From: Ophiobolus disseminans
Taxonomy: Eukaryota > Ascomycota > Dothideomycetes > Pleosporales > Phaeosphaeriaceae
DNA length: 64,000 nucleotides
Direction of reading: 5' to 3'
Assembly: GCA_010093685.1 (NCBI GenBank)
Contig: MU006253.1
Coordinates: 62,001-126,000 of the forward strand
The position numbers and the translations under genes were made by a program. Below the pieces are notes generated by a model that saw only the letters and a list, made by a program, of their open reading frames with translations, had not been told where the DNA came from and made no database searches. Below, in pieces: positions 1-10,193 of this stretch. Position 1 is the first letter of the stretch; every line of letters starts with the position of its first letter.

Positions 1-1117
1 TCTATTCGAGATGGAGTAAATATCCTTCCACCAAATCATCGCACTGTTTCCCCTTTCGGCTCGAACGACTGACGCATTTGCCGGGACGAGGATATCGTCA
101 AAGCCGCCCTTGATACAGGTCAGATTTAGATACGTTGTCTGTAGCCTCATCTTGTGGTCGATATAGCCAGCGCCTTCTAGACCAGAGATAGGCACTCCAA
201 CAAGCGAGACGAACACTGCCGGATCTTGGTCTTTGCCGAGGTTGACGTCAAACCATCCGTCGTTGTCCGGAGGTGTGTTGTGGTCCGCCTCGTAGTACTC
301 GATTCTGGGAATCTTCACATTCCCCCAAAGGTCAAGTGGCGACCTTTTTGTTGCCAGGGGCCCAATCATCGCAGCATTAAAGAGTGTATTCACGACTGCC
401 CACACCGAATTACGGCCTGAATCCTCATATCCATAGAGGTTAGCCGTAGAAGCCATGTAGTCGAAGACTACCGGCTCAGTTTTTGTCGTCACACCGATGC
501 TCAGCTGGCGAAACGATGCCTGACCACCGACGGGCGATAATGCCCAGACAGTGACCAAGCCAACGCCGAGAAAGCTCACGACCCGCAGCTTGAACTGAGA
601 GATTACAGTGCTTGTAAGCGACGTGCTTTCAGCTAGAGTATCAAGGGTGCCGATGCGCGCTCCTTTCTCGAACCGCCAGACTAAGATGGAGTGTGCTGCG
701 CGACCAACCACAGCTGCGAAGAGTATGGGAAATATGGTAGGGCCCTGACGTGTATTAGCTTGAATACATTATGTATCTGCATGTAATCGCTCGTACATAT
801 TTGCTAGCGCTCACAAGTCTGTCCTTCGCCCGGGGGTGGTCCTGAGTAGATGTCTGATCGTACGAGTTAACAATCAACGCGAAGGCAAAGAAGGCTACCG
901 AGAAGCCGAACAACACAAAGTCGACTGTTGCACTCCAGACTATCATGTATACCAAAGTTTTGATGGGCTTGGGCGATGTGGGCCAGCCGTGCGGTTCCTG
1001 GCCACCCTCAGCCTGGTCAAGTAATGGACTCCCAGCCGCTGCGGCTCTAGGTACTGGTTTGCGGCGGACATTTCCCTCTCTGCTGCTCTGAAGCGGTCTG
1101 TCATGTTTACTCTCCAT
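1..1117 (-). CDS. Multi-pass membrane protein, unknown function (C-terminus off window)
   Basis: Two exons are visible: 815-1117 (101 codons, phase 0) and 744 down to the window edge, joined across a 70-nt intron (745-814, GTGAGC...CTAAT...CGTCAG). The frame stays open for 248 codons to base 1, so the gene runs off the left edge. About 50 polar N-terminal residues are followed by a long hydrophobic segment (about 52-83), a second (about 103-123), a basic and polar linker, a third (about 155-170), and then the motif SPVGGQASFRQ. A polar, probably extracytoplasmic, part follows with potential N-glycosylation sites. I recognise the layout (hydrophobic segments followed by a SPxGGQ motif) from large fungal families of uncharacterised membrane proteins, but I cannot give a function. 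The ATG at 1117 lies only 112 bp from a transposon end, so its promoter may have been altered. Confidence 0.75.
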
Positions 1118-1231
1118 CTTTTGAATGTAATGTTTTGAGGATCAAGAGTTGATGGCACAAGGCTCGAGGGAAGCCATTGCATCAGAGCCAAGGCACTACG
1201 CAGACGCCACAGCTTCACAGCAACTTATCTA

Positions 1232-1258
1232 CGGAGCTGCCTTTCAAAAGTTCTCGCT
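1232..1258 (+). repeat. Left terminal inverted repeat of the Tc1/mariner element
   Basis: The first 27 bases (CGGAG...TCTCGCT) match the reverse complement of 2702-2728 with one mismatch at the sixth base. TA lies immediately outside. Confidence 0.9.
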
Positions 1259-1367
1259 CGCGCTCGTGCAAGCCACCAACAGCCACCAAACTTGGCATAA
1301 AGCAGAATTTTCAACGTAGCTTCATGAAGCTGTAGATAGCTCTGTATACTAATTTATTGTTGCTGCA

Positions 1368-2657
1368 ATGGCTCCAAACACTGATGTTTATACTCGTACG
1401 CTTGTTGTCACCTTGAAGGCTCCTTTCGTAGGCAAATCAACTGCTCAGATAGCTGAGGAGACAGGCCTTCCTGCTCAAACAATCAACGATATATACGCTC
1501 AAGCTATCAAACGAGGTTTTGAGCCAAACAGGCCTCTTAAAATCCTTCCTCAGTTCATTGAGGACGCTGTACGATCAGGCCGTCCACGGAAGCAGGAGAA
1601 GGCTGAGGGATCTCTCCTCCAAAAAGTACGACGTAATCAATATGGCCGAGAGAAGTCATGTGCTGACCTTGCTGGGGATCTTAGTCAGGAAGGCCTCAAT
1701 ATCTCTGCTACCACCGTATGGAGAGTCCTAAGGAAGGCAGGATTCAAGAAAACCAAGCCAACGAGGAAGCCTGGGTTGACACAGAAGATGAGGGCTGAGA
1801 GGCTACAGTAGTGTAGGGATCACGAGGCCTGGACGTTGGAGGATTGGAAGAACGTGATCTGGTTGGACAAGACGTCTGTAGTCCTCCTCCACCATTGAGG
1901 AGGCTATAGACTGTGGAGGAGGGCTGATGAGGCTGTTGTACGGAGCTGTATCCGAGAGAGGTGGAAAGGCTACTCTGAGTTCATGTTCTGGGGCTGCTTC
2001 TTGTACGAGAAGAAAGGACCTTCTCACTGCTGGAGGCCTGAGACAAAGAAAGAGAGAGAGGCCTCGATCAAGCAGATTGAGGAGCTCAATGAGGCCCTTG
2101 AGCCTCTGATGAAGGAGGAGTGGGAGCTCCTCAACGGCATGAGAAGGATAGGATTGAGGAGGAAGCCTGGTAAGGCTCCTACGTGGAGGTGGATTGAGAG
2201 GAATGGGAAGCTTGTTTGAGGTAAAGGAGCAGGCATTGATTGGTGGAGATATCAAAGTCAAGTCTTAATCCCAAAGCTTATTCCCTTTGGAAAGGAGTGT
2301 ATGAAGGATAGGCCAGGGACTGCAATTCAGGAGGATAAGGCTCCTTCTCATGCTCACCACGCTCAGGCTATTCTATATAGCAAGGAGAAGGTTGAGAGGC
2401 TACTCTGGTGTGGTAATTCACCTGATTTGAACGCTATTGAGCCTTGTTGGTTCTGGATGAAGAGGAATACCACAAAGAAGGGTGCTCCAAAGAGCAGAGA
2501 ACAGGCTATTCAAGCCTGGGAGAGGTGCTGGGATGAGCTACCTCAGGCTCAGATTCAGGCCTGGATTGAGAGGATACCTGTATATATCCAGGAGATTATC
2601 AAGCTTGATGGAGGAAACGAGTGTATTGAAGGCAGAGGTATAGGCCAAGTGAGATGA
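1368..2657 (+). pseudogene. Tc1/mariner transposase (DDE superfamily), three in-frame stops
   Basis: One frame of 430 codons from ATG 1368 to TGA 2655-2657 is interrupted by TAG (1809-1811), TGA (1896-1898) and TGA (2217-2219), with no indel. The N-terminal part (STAQIAEETGLPAQTINDIY) is a helix-turn-helix DNA-binding region. The first catalytic Asp lies in VIWLDKTSV, where families of this type usually have an SDET-like context. The second lies in QEDKAPSHAH, and the third acidic position in the NSPDLNAIEP region. All three stops can be explained by single transitions, as can the S-to-L and E-to-K changes beside the first catalytic Asp. This fits RIP or deamination. The element could move only with a transposase supplied in trans. 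Confidence 0.88.
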
Positions 2658-2701
2658 GAGATTTTGGTGGCGTTTTGGTGGTGTTCTGGGTATTCTTGGC
2701 A

Positions 2702-2728
2702 AGCGAGAACTTTTGAAAGGCACCTCCG
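2702..2728 (-). repeat. Right terminal inverted repeat of the Tc1/mariner element
   Basis: Inverted copy of 1232-1258 (26 of 27 bases identical), followed by the target-site TA at 2729-2730. Confidence 0.9.
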
Positions 2729-2730
2729 TA

Positions 2731-3181
2731 CATGAAAAAGCAACACGTGTAAGCTCTAGGTATTTACCTTATACGCGAGTGCTAGACTTTATGTATACTT
2801 TCTAATGCGGAAGGCTTCAAGTGTTACTCTAGATCTTCAGTAGTTTAGTAGCTTTAGAATTAACATGTTTTCTAAAACCTTGTAAAATCGTCAAAATCTT
2901 GTCCACTCAGGTTTGCGTAAGACTCAGCCGCAATGAGGCGCGAGATGGAATTGTCGAGCAGGACACAAGTGCTCTAGTAGAGTTGTCTGCCGTAGAAAAG
3001 CAGGAAACCGATCTAGATTCCTAAGCACCAACCTGCGACGAGGCGCACGCTCATCAATGCCTCAGACCCGGAATGTAAAGATACACTTGCTCGTACTCCA
3101 TTATTCATGACCTATCCAAAAGCCACACATGCATAACCACCTCATCACACATCACACATCAGACCCCATCCCAACCCAGTC
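2731..3181. other. Intergenic, transposon to MCM4 3' end
   Basis: No gene is supported. The stretch should hold the 3' end of the MCM4 transcript. The pyrimidine- and A-rich run at about 3100-3180 is compatible with its 3' untranslated region. Confidence 0.4.
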
Positions 3182-6100
3182 CTAATACGCCCCAGCAACC
3201 CTCTTCACCATCTTCCTCATTCCCTCCCCACTAATCTGCACCTGCCCCTCCAACTCCGCACTCCTCAGCACCTCTAAGAACTCGGCATTCTCAATCGTCT
3301 CGCTACTACTATCCCTCACCCTCTTAATCAAATCGCTCATACGCACGCTCTGGCCCGCAGAGCCCAATTCATCCACAGCAGCGAGAACAGCGCGCTTGAG
3401 ATCTTCCTTCCTGCGACGATCGCTCGTCGATGTACCTTCGGTGAGCAGGGACATGTCGATGAGACCTGTGCGTGCGTCGGTGGCGGCTTGCTTGAGAGCA
3501 GATTTGATGAGACGGACGGCTTCGTGGACGTCGTCGGCTGTGACTTCTTCTGAGAGGCGCATTTTTGCGTGAGCTTCGGCGAGGCGGATCATGCTCTCTA
3601 GCTGTCTGGTGGTGGCAGTGATACGACGTTCCTGGGAGCGCACATCGGCACCCAAGGCGCGCATGTCGACGTAGGAGTCTACGAGGACCTTTTGCGCGGC
3701 GTCTGTGATCTTGGGGTGAATGTTGGAGCGTGCGTAGGAGATGTATGCGGTTAGGAACTCGATTGGGAGGACTTCGTTCTTGTTGGCGTTCTCGGGTGTG
3801 TCTTCGAGGTACATGCCGACGAGATGGCGGGCAAGGCGGCGATCAGCCTGCTCGTCAATTCGGTCGAGGACCAAGTAAACGAGATCGAAACGAGAGAGGA
3901 GGGTGGGCGGTAGGTCAATGTTCTGGGGAACGGGGAGATTGACATTGTACTTTGAGCCGATGGGGTTGGCGGAAGCGAGAATAGAGGTACGGGCGTTGAG
4001 AGTTGTGATGATACCTGCTTTGGCGATGGACACAGTCTGTTGTTCCATGACTTCGTGTAGCACTGAACGGGTCGATTCTGACATCTTGTCGAACTCGTCG
4101 ATACAACAAACACCTCCATCGGATAGAACCAGCGCACCAGACTCGAGAACGAGTTGGCGGGTCTCTGGATCGCGGGTGACATATGCGGTCAAACCAACGG
4201 CTGAAGAACCTTTGCCAGACGTGTACACACCGCGTGGTGCGATTCGATGTACGTACTGCAGGATCTGAGACTTCGCTGTCGAAGGGTCACCACAGAGGAG
4301 GATATTGATGTCGCCTCGGTACTTCGGACTACCACCCTTCTCGAACGACTTGTTTGTACCGCCAAAAAGTTGAAGCAAGATACCCTTCTTGATGTCATCT
4401 GACTCGTAGATACTGGGGGCGAGCGATCGTGACAGAAGATCGTAGACATCGGCGCGGATAGCGGTAGCCTTGATCTTTTCCTCCTCTTCCTCGCTAACTT
4501 TGCGAGCTTCTTGGATTTCGCCAGCTGCGTGCTCGGCCATTTCTTGTTCAACAGTGGAGATGTCAATGCCCATGCGCTTCTTGTCAACCTTCTGGATGTG
4601 CAGCGCATCGACGTATGTCTTGAAGATGTTTTTGACCGACCGTTGCCGCGGGTTGATGCGTACTTGGTTGCACTTGAAGATACCTGTAATCTCCACGCGG
4701 TCACCAGCCTTGCACACATCAACAAGCTCATCGTATGCGCAAAGTGAGACAGAATGTGGCGTTTGACCATCTGGTACGTTGTCTGGTGTCTCCTGTAGCT
4801 TGATGACCTGCTTGTTAGCGAAGCCTGAGCGGTTGTGGATGATCTGCATAGAGTTGGGCGACTCGCAGACAGGACGCGGGCACTTGGTGGGCTCGGTGAT
4901 CTTGCCGCGGTCGATGTCGACCCGGACTGTGTGTTGACAAACAGAGCACTTGAAGAAAGCTAAAGTCGTTAACAAGTCAGATCTATAACAGACGAATAGC
5001 ATGTCTTACCATCTTTCATATCTGGAATGATAGGCGTGGTCCTGATAACTAAGCCTTTCACACTAACAAGCTTGTCCATATCACCAGGGTTCAACTCTCG
5101 CAAGTTGATTGTCTTGTCAAGTCCAAATGGCCTGACGTTGTATGTAAGCTGGTCGACTTCACTGACCAGGTTCGGTATATCAGCAAATGGCGCAGGCGAT
5201 GGCGCTCCGGGCGTAGGAGCATCGGAACTCAGCATAGGCGGGAGGGAGCTGGAGTCGCGACCTCTCGGCTGCGCAGCACGCTGTTGCTGAGACAGCTGGA
5301 CCCGCATCTCCGCCATTTTTTTCTCGGCGAGCTCGAGCATAGTGTCCTTGATAGCCACATCCATGATGGGGATGATTTCGTTGGGGTATGCTTGCAGTTG
5401 ATGCCACAGCTTTCTCGTGGATGGATATGACTTGAGATTACGAGCGTCCAGATTCAGTGGTGTGATGCTGAGTTCAAGCATCATCTTCATGATCTCGACG
5501 TACTCGCGAGCCATGGCCGGATGATCTGCGGGCAGGTTCATGCCCTCCTCCAGCTCGCCGTCCATAATCATGCGGTACTTGCGCTGGAAGTTCATCAGAA
5601 AATCCTTCATGGCATGCCTGGCGTCTACGAGCGAGACATTGGTACCCCAGATGACTCGCGAGGAGTTGCCACCGAGCACATCCGCATCCGAGGTGTCAGG
5701 ATTGAGGTTGGAGAAGGTGTGCGCATCCGAGGCCTCGGGCGCAGCATTGCCGTTCTCGTCCACGAACAGCCTACGGCGTCGAGTTGCAGAGCTGGCCCCG
5801 AAGACGTCAGAATGGATGTCGCTTCGTCGGTTGCGAGCTGCCGACTCTGAGCCGCCCACAAACAGGGCGCTACTACTGCTTCGGATGTCGGTATTTTGCG
5901 CATTGCGGGCGCGGCCAGGGCTGGAGCTGGAGGCGTAGTGGATGGGTGAGGAGTCTATGCATGTCAACTGTGCGCTCTGTATTCTGCGACCCACTTCTTC
6001 TTACCCCCAATGGTCATGCCACTGGCCTTTGGTGTCGCGCCTCCATCGTCGCTCTCTGGGGCATCGTTCCCCGCCCCTGAGCCCGAGGCCACAACAGGCG

Positions 6101-6326
6101 ATGAACGGAAGAACAGCGGCGATTGTGTGGACGCAGACTGCAGTCTCGAGTTCCTTGGAGTAGCTTGCGATCCGCGCGCAGAAGCTTGTGAGGCTTCAGA
6201 CTGTAGCTGTTCTTCTGGTCCGACTGGGGGTGGGCTGCTAGAGGGAATGGCACCGCGGGCGCTCCGTCGGGGTGTCGCAGATGCAGACGTACGCTGCGAG
6301 CGACGCTTCGCCGGCGACGAGTCCAT
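3182..6326 (-). CDS. MCM4: DNA replication licensing factor Mcm4
   Basis: Subunit of the Mcm2-7 replicative helicase, which is loaded at origins in G1 and unwinds DNA in S phase; it acts in the nucleus. Three exons (6005-6326, 5010-5954, 3182-4959) with two 50-nt introns give 1014 residues. The N-terminal about 170 residues are a Ser/Pro-rich tail, as expected for the kinase-targeted Mcm4 N-terminus. A zinc finger has Cys427, Cys430, Cys449 and Cys454. The AAA+ core has Walker A GDPSTAKS (646-653), Walker B CIDEFDK (708-714) and the arginine-finger motif SRFD (778-781). The C-terminus looks like the MCM winged helix. The segment around Walker A and the sensor region resembles Mcm4 (Cdc54/Cdc21) more than other MCMs. 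It is transcribed divergently from TBCA, with 270 bp between start codons. Confidence 0.96.
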
Positions 6327-6400
6327 TGTTGCACTGGTCTTGGAAGCGATTGAGGGTATCCAGACAGCGAGGAACTGATGTCGTGGGGAAGGTGGACAGA

Positions 6401-6426
6401 ACGCGCCTTCCCCCTACGCGACGCGT
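6401..6426. promoter_or_regulatory. Cluster of ACGCG cores, possible MluI cell-cycle box (MCB)
   Basis: ACGCG occurs at 6401, 6416 and 6421, and the last is a full ACGCGT (6421-6426). The cluster is 75-100 bp upstream of the MCM4 start, in the shared promoter with TBCA. In yeasts ACGCGT is bound by MBF and drives G1/S expression of replication genes. A single ACGCGT is expected by chance about once per 4 kb, so only the clustering and location carry weight. Function here is inferred. Confidence 0.45.
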
Positions 6427-6596
6427 TCAATTATCGACAGGGTAGGTCTAGCGCGGGCGACAAAAGATAACCCCGCCAGCGAATGAATTTCGTCAGACAA
6501 CAAACATACGCACTACGGCAACCGAGTGCGCAACTTAGATCTAGACTTCGGACTCAACTATCGTACACATAACCACATACCCTTGAAGACACTATC

Positions 6597-7055
6597 ATGC
6601 CTCCTCCCTCTAAAGTCGCTGTTGCGACCGGCTCAGTCCTGCGCTTAGTCAAGGATGAAGCTAGCTACCACAAGGAGATTGTGCAACAAGAGCAGCGCAT
6701 CAAGAAGCTTGACGAGAGTGAAGGGGATGAGAACAAGGAGTACACGCTGAGGCAGGAGGTATGTCATATTCCCTCGAGGGACTAGTTTACTATGGAACAG
6801 CGTCTGACATGACATTTAGAAGCAAGCACTTGCAGAGACCAGGAAGGTACTATCAAGCATGCAGACCAAGATCAGCGCTGCGCTGGAGAAGCTGGAGGAG
6901 GCTTTGGTGAGTAACCTGCCAGACGACGAGAGCGTGTGCTAACGGGTGAGCAGGAAGCCCACAAGGAGGGCGGTGCTGAGGCATCAGCCGAGGATGTCAC
7001 CAAGGCGAATGATGCAGTGGTGAAGGGGAAGGAGGCCCTTCGTCAGGCCTCGTAG
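6597..7055 (+). CDS. RBL2: Tubulin-binding cofactor A (tubulin-specific chaperone A)
   Basis: Cytosolic chaperone that captures beta-tubulin during the folding pathway that builds alpha/beta-tubulin dimers. Three exons (6597-6758, 6820-6906, 6954-7055), separated by 61- and 47-nt introns, give 116 residues, the usual size for the family. The protein is almost wholly helical and charged, as the three-helix-bundle TBCA fold requires. The N-terminal VLRLVKDEASYHKE and the QEQRIKKLDES segment followed by DENKEYTLRQE are typical of TBCA. The ATG at 6597 is the first in frame. It ends 116 bp before the convergent THO7 gene. Confidence 0.93.
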
Positions 7056-7171
7056 TTGCATTCTCTCTGAGAGAAGCACCATGGATTGTACGATAGGATG
7101 AGCAACCTAAATGACCGATATTACCTGAACACCGCGCTATGCAATTCTGTAACATGCAGTCGTGACTGCGA

Positions 7172-8351
7172 TCACGACTCGTCCATCTTGATCGCTGACT
7201 TCTCTTCGCCCTCGTCCTCTCCGTCTTCCAGATCTTCGCCCTCCTCCAGACCTGACGAGTCATCATCTTTCCCTTCTCCAGAGTTCGCGCCCGAGTCCGC
7301 CATCTCCGTATCCTCGACGAGGCCAGACCGCGCAGGTGATGGCGCTATACTTGTGTCGCGTGATAACGGGTGCAGTCTGTCTTGCGGCGGTACTTTGAGT
7401 GACGACGACGACGCCTCCCCGCTCTGGCTAACATGCACTGGCGTCATACCCCCATCCGGTCTCGGCGTGCCAACACGGCTGCCATCTCCCCTGGAAACGC
7501 TGCCGTCGCCGTCGCCGTCTTCATCGCCCTCCTTCATCATGCCTTCCTTGCGCTCAGCCTCTTCCTTCTCGTCCTTGATCATGCGCAGCATTTCCCGTGT
7601 CGCGTCCTCGATGCGCCCAAACTGTGTGCGTCGCTCGCTCCACGTGTCTCTCGCCGACTGCACCTCGTGCTCTAGCTCTGCAATCTCTTCGTCCAGCTTT
7701 GCATGTGCTAGCGCCTGCTCGTCCCGCGGCTTCAGCATCTTGCTGCTCGTGATCTTCTCCGTAAGCTCGTCGTACGTTTTGCGGACTGCCAGCGTCTCCT
7801 TCGCCTCGACCAGTGTTACGCGCAGCTCCTCAATGGTATCTCTAACGTGCTGCTGCTTCGCCGTGATGCCATCCTTCTCGACTGCGTACCGTTTGCGCTC
7901 CGTGTGGTTGCTGTCTGTGGTGAATTCGGCGCGTAGAACAGCAAAGTCCAAGGCGGATAGCTCGTTCATCAGATTCTTCCGCCATTGTTCGATCTGGTGT
8001 AGCTGTTGCTCGCGTTCGACTACGGTTGCTGCCGCTTCTTCCTCGGCAGCCGTGGCATCTGGAGGAGGTGATGGCAGCTGTCGTGGTCGCCCAGCCTCGA
8101 AGAAGTCGGGGGCCAGAATTTTGCCTGTAAGTCCTGTGTACGGTCGCGCTTCGACAGCGAGAAGTCGGGATACGTTATGAAGCGCATCTGGCCATGTTAG
8201 TCGAAGCGCTGTCACAGTCATTGTGCATCTTACCCTCGTCGGTTTGCGACAACACGCCCCAGTTTGTGATCGCCATGGTATAATATCCGGGACTCAAAGG
8301 TACACGAAAGACACGGTTTTGAAGTCGTAGAGGTCTGGTCGTGTCCGCCAT
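7172..8351 (-). CDS. THO7: THO complex subunit 7
   Basis: Component of THO/TREX, which couples transcription elongation to mRNP assembly and nuclear export. Two exons (8234-8351 and 7172-8187) with a 46-nt intron (8188-8233) give 377 residues. The N-terminal part carries the conserved start region (PLSPGYYTMAITNWGVLSQT, then DALHNVSRLL across the splice). A long coiled coil follows (about residues 80-240), with the KTYDELTEKI segment typical of Tho7/THOC7. The last about 110 residues form a low-complexity tail rich in Asp, Glu, Gly and Ser. The tail is probably disordered and is longer than in animal THOC7. The upstream exon was chosen because it restores the family N-terminus in frame. Confidence 0.88.
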
Positions 8352-8759
8352 GCAGTTGAAGATCAGCTAAGCGGCAGGGGTGAGTAGCGCCCGCAGCTCG
8401 GGGATCGGCGTCAGACGTCAGAACACGGCGTCTCTTTCACCTTCAGTACCTTTGTTCACTCCACGTCTGGGCTTTTCTGTTTGCACAGTGGATCAGTAGG
8501 CTACCGCGGTTATTGCAGCTTACCACAATAAATGGCCCCATGCCTGCCCCTGTGCGGGGTTTTGCCCCAATAGACGCTCGTGCCTGCGCTCCGCTTCCTC
8601 GTGCCTCGTAGCCTCCAGCACTTGCACTGTGAACGACCTCTTCGACGCGCGAACGGCTCAGAAATTCACCGCGCCTTTGTCCTCACTACGTTCTGTTTCG
8701 TATTCGTGCCTATATCTTTCTGCGCATTCACCGCCTCGATAATATAATCATCATACAAC
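8352..8759. other. Divergent promoter region, THO7 / elongin A
   Basis: 408 bp between the start codons of two divergent genes. No open frame or repeat of note, and no motif I would claim. Confidence 0.5.
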
Positions 8760-9656
8760 ATGCCCGCCCTCAGTTTGTACGAGCTGGCCAGACAGCGCCT
8801 GATCAAGAACATCGACCTCCTCAACGACATCGGCGACATACCCTTCTCCTTCCTCGAGACCGTCCTCCGCAACATCCAAAACCCCGACCAACTACAAGAG
8901 CTGGAAGAGAACTGCCCACAGATCCAGGGCGAGACTGGCGACATATGGTTGAAGTTCATCAGACGGGACATTCCAGAATGGGACAAGCGGCCGCATCAGC
9001 CTCGGGATCCTCGGAACTGGAGCAAAGTCTATCGCAAGCTTAAGAAGGACACCGAGAAGGAGAAGCTTGAGCAGGCCGAGGCACTCAAGCAGCAAATGCG
9101 GTCTCTGCAGAAGGATCGTGCGCAGAACAAGACAACCATCGTGGACAGCAATGTCGGATACGGTGCTCGAAGTAGTAGAGTATTCGGCTTGGGCAGTAGC
9201 AGTGGCTGGGGTGGATCCGGCGCGCCGGCAAGGACTGGAAAGGTGGCCATGGACAAGCTGAAGCGAGGCATGTTCGACTATAAGAAGGAGCGTCCCAGGG
9301 CAGCGCAAATGCCCTCACACTTGCTCGCCCAGCGCAAAACCCTCGTCAGAGCGGCGCCAGCATCAATGGTTCGGGTTGCGGAGAACGAGGGCCCCAGGAA
9401 CATGGTCATCTCGCAGCAGGCCGCAGCGTCGGTCGCGCGGAGGAAGGAAGTGCTGCCCGAGACCAAGCAGCCACACATCACGCACCGACCGATTCCTCAG
9501 CAGAGCGCGGCTCCTGCACGAGCTTCTTTGCCAGCTGGACAGCAGTTCAATGCACCAAAGTTGAAGGCTCCCGCTCAAGATGGTACGTCCGCGCCAGCGA
9601 AGCGCAAGGAACCGGCGAGTCAGATGTTCCACAAGCAGAAGCGGAGGAAGATGTAG
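8760..9656 (+). CDS. Elongin-A family protein (RNA polymerase II transcription factor SIII subunit A)
   Basis: Single exon, 298 residues. The first about 105 residues match the Elongin-A domain: LYELARQRLIKNIDLLNDIG, then a helix ending in ENCPQIQGET and the DIWLKFIRRDIPEW motif. This part holds the BC-box-like helix that contacts elongin C. A Lys/Glu-rich coiled coil follows (about 86-125), then a low-complexity region with Gly/Ser, Ala/Pro and basic stretches, ending in a Lys/Arg-rich putative nuclear localisation signal. Elongin A stimulates Pol II elongation and, with elongin C and a cullin, can act in ubiquitination of stalled polymerase. The fungal proteins are much shorter than the animal ones, and this length is typical. 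Confidence 0.88.
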   Translation: MPALSLYELARQRLIKNIDLLNDIGDIPFSFLETVLRNIQNPDQLQELEENCPQIQGETGDIWLKFIRRDIPEWDKRPHQPRDPRNWSKVYRKLKKDTEKEKLEQAEALKQQMRSLQKDRAQNKTTIVDSNVGYGARSSRVFGLGSSSGWGGSGAPARTGKVAMDKLKRGMFDYKKERPRAAQMPSHLLAQRKTLVRAAPASMVRVAENEGPRNMVISQQAAASVARRKEVLPETKQPHITHRPIPQQSAAPARASLPAGQQFNAPKLKAPAQDGTSAPAKRKEPASQMFHKQKRRKM

Positions 9657-10193
9657 GACTCAACGCCACTCACATGGACATCAGCGCCATATTCATCGAG
9701 ACGTTGGATGCGCAGCGCAAGACGTCACCGCAAGTAACAGCTTCAAGATCATTCTCTTCACTGTTCATAGAGTGTACATGACTGGGGCTAAGAGCGGCGT
9801 TCCGGGTTTCTTTGCATTTGTCGGTGTTCATAAGATCAGTCCTATTCTACTCTTTGCGAAAGTATACCCTCGTTGAATTTCAAATCTCGGTATAATGCAA
9901 GCCTCTTGACTAGATGCTGGCGATCCTCGGTGCGATTTTCTCTTGATTACCGGCAAACATGTGCGAAGCTGATCATCCGGATCAAAAAACCCTTCCTTGT
10001 CGATTCCTTCACAGTTGTATTTCATTCGTGCCTGCGGTTGTTGGGAGGAGAGCGCGACGGGGAAGGCTTGGCGTTATCACGATGGGCAAGAGCAACTGTA
10101 TCCACAGAACTTTCTGGCGCTATCGTCCTCAACTCACTCATCGCGCGTCTCTCCACCCGATAACGAGTCGCGACACCTCTACCTTGTTCAGCC
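9657..10193. other. Intergenic, elongin A 3' to F-box gene 5'
   Basis: Open frames of up to about 98 codons overlap on both strands, and none has recognisable content. I see no supported gene. Confidence 0.4.

Larger units (their letters stand above)
1230..2730 (+). mobile_element. Tc1/mariner-type DNA transposon, inactive, with TIRs and TA target duplication
   Basis: The element occupies 1232-2728. It is bounded by 27-bp terminal inverted repeats (1232-1258 and 2702-2728) that match at 26 of 27 positions, and it is flanked on both sides by TA (1230-1231 and 2729-2730), the Tc1/mariner target duplication. It carries one transposase reading frame on the plus strand (1368-2657), broken by three in-frame stops but by no frameshift. 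Subterminal CCACCAA motifs occur inside both ends. The good TIRs together with a stop-riddled frame suggest fairly recent insertion and point-mutation inactivation, as RIP does. Confidence 0.9.

Noticed and set aside
7086..8180. 364-codon plus-strand ORF rich in Ser
   Set aside because: Antisense shadow of the THO7 exon 2; the Ser-rich product reflects the acidic, coiled-coil-coding minus strand.
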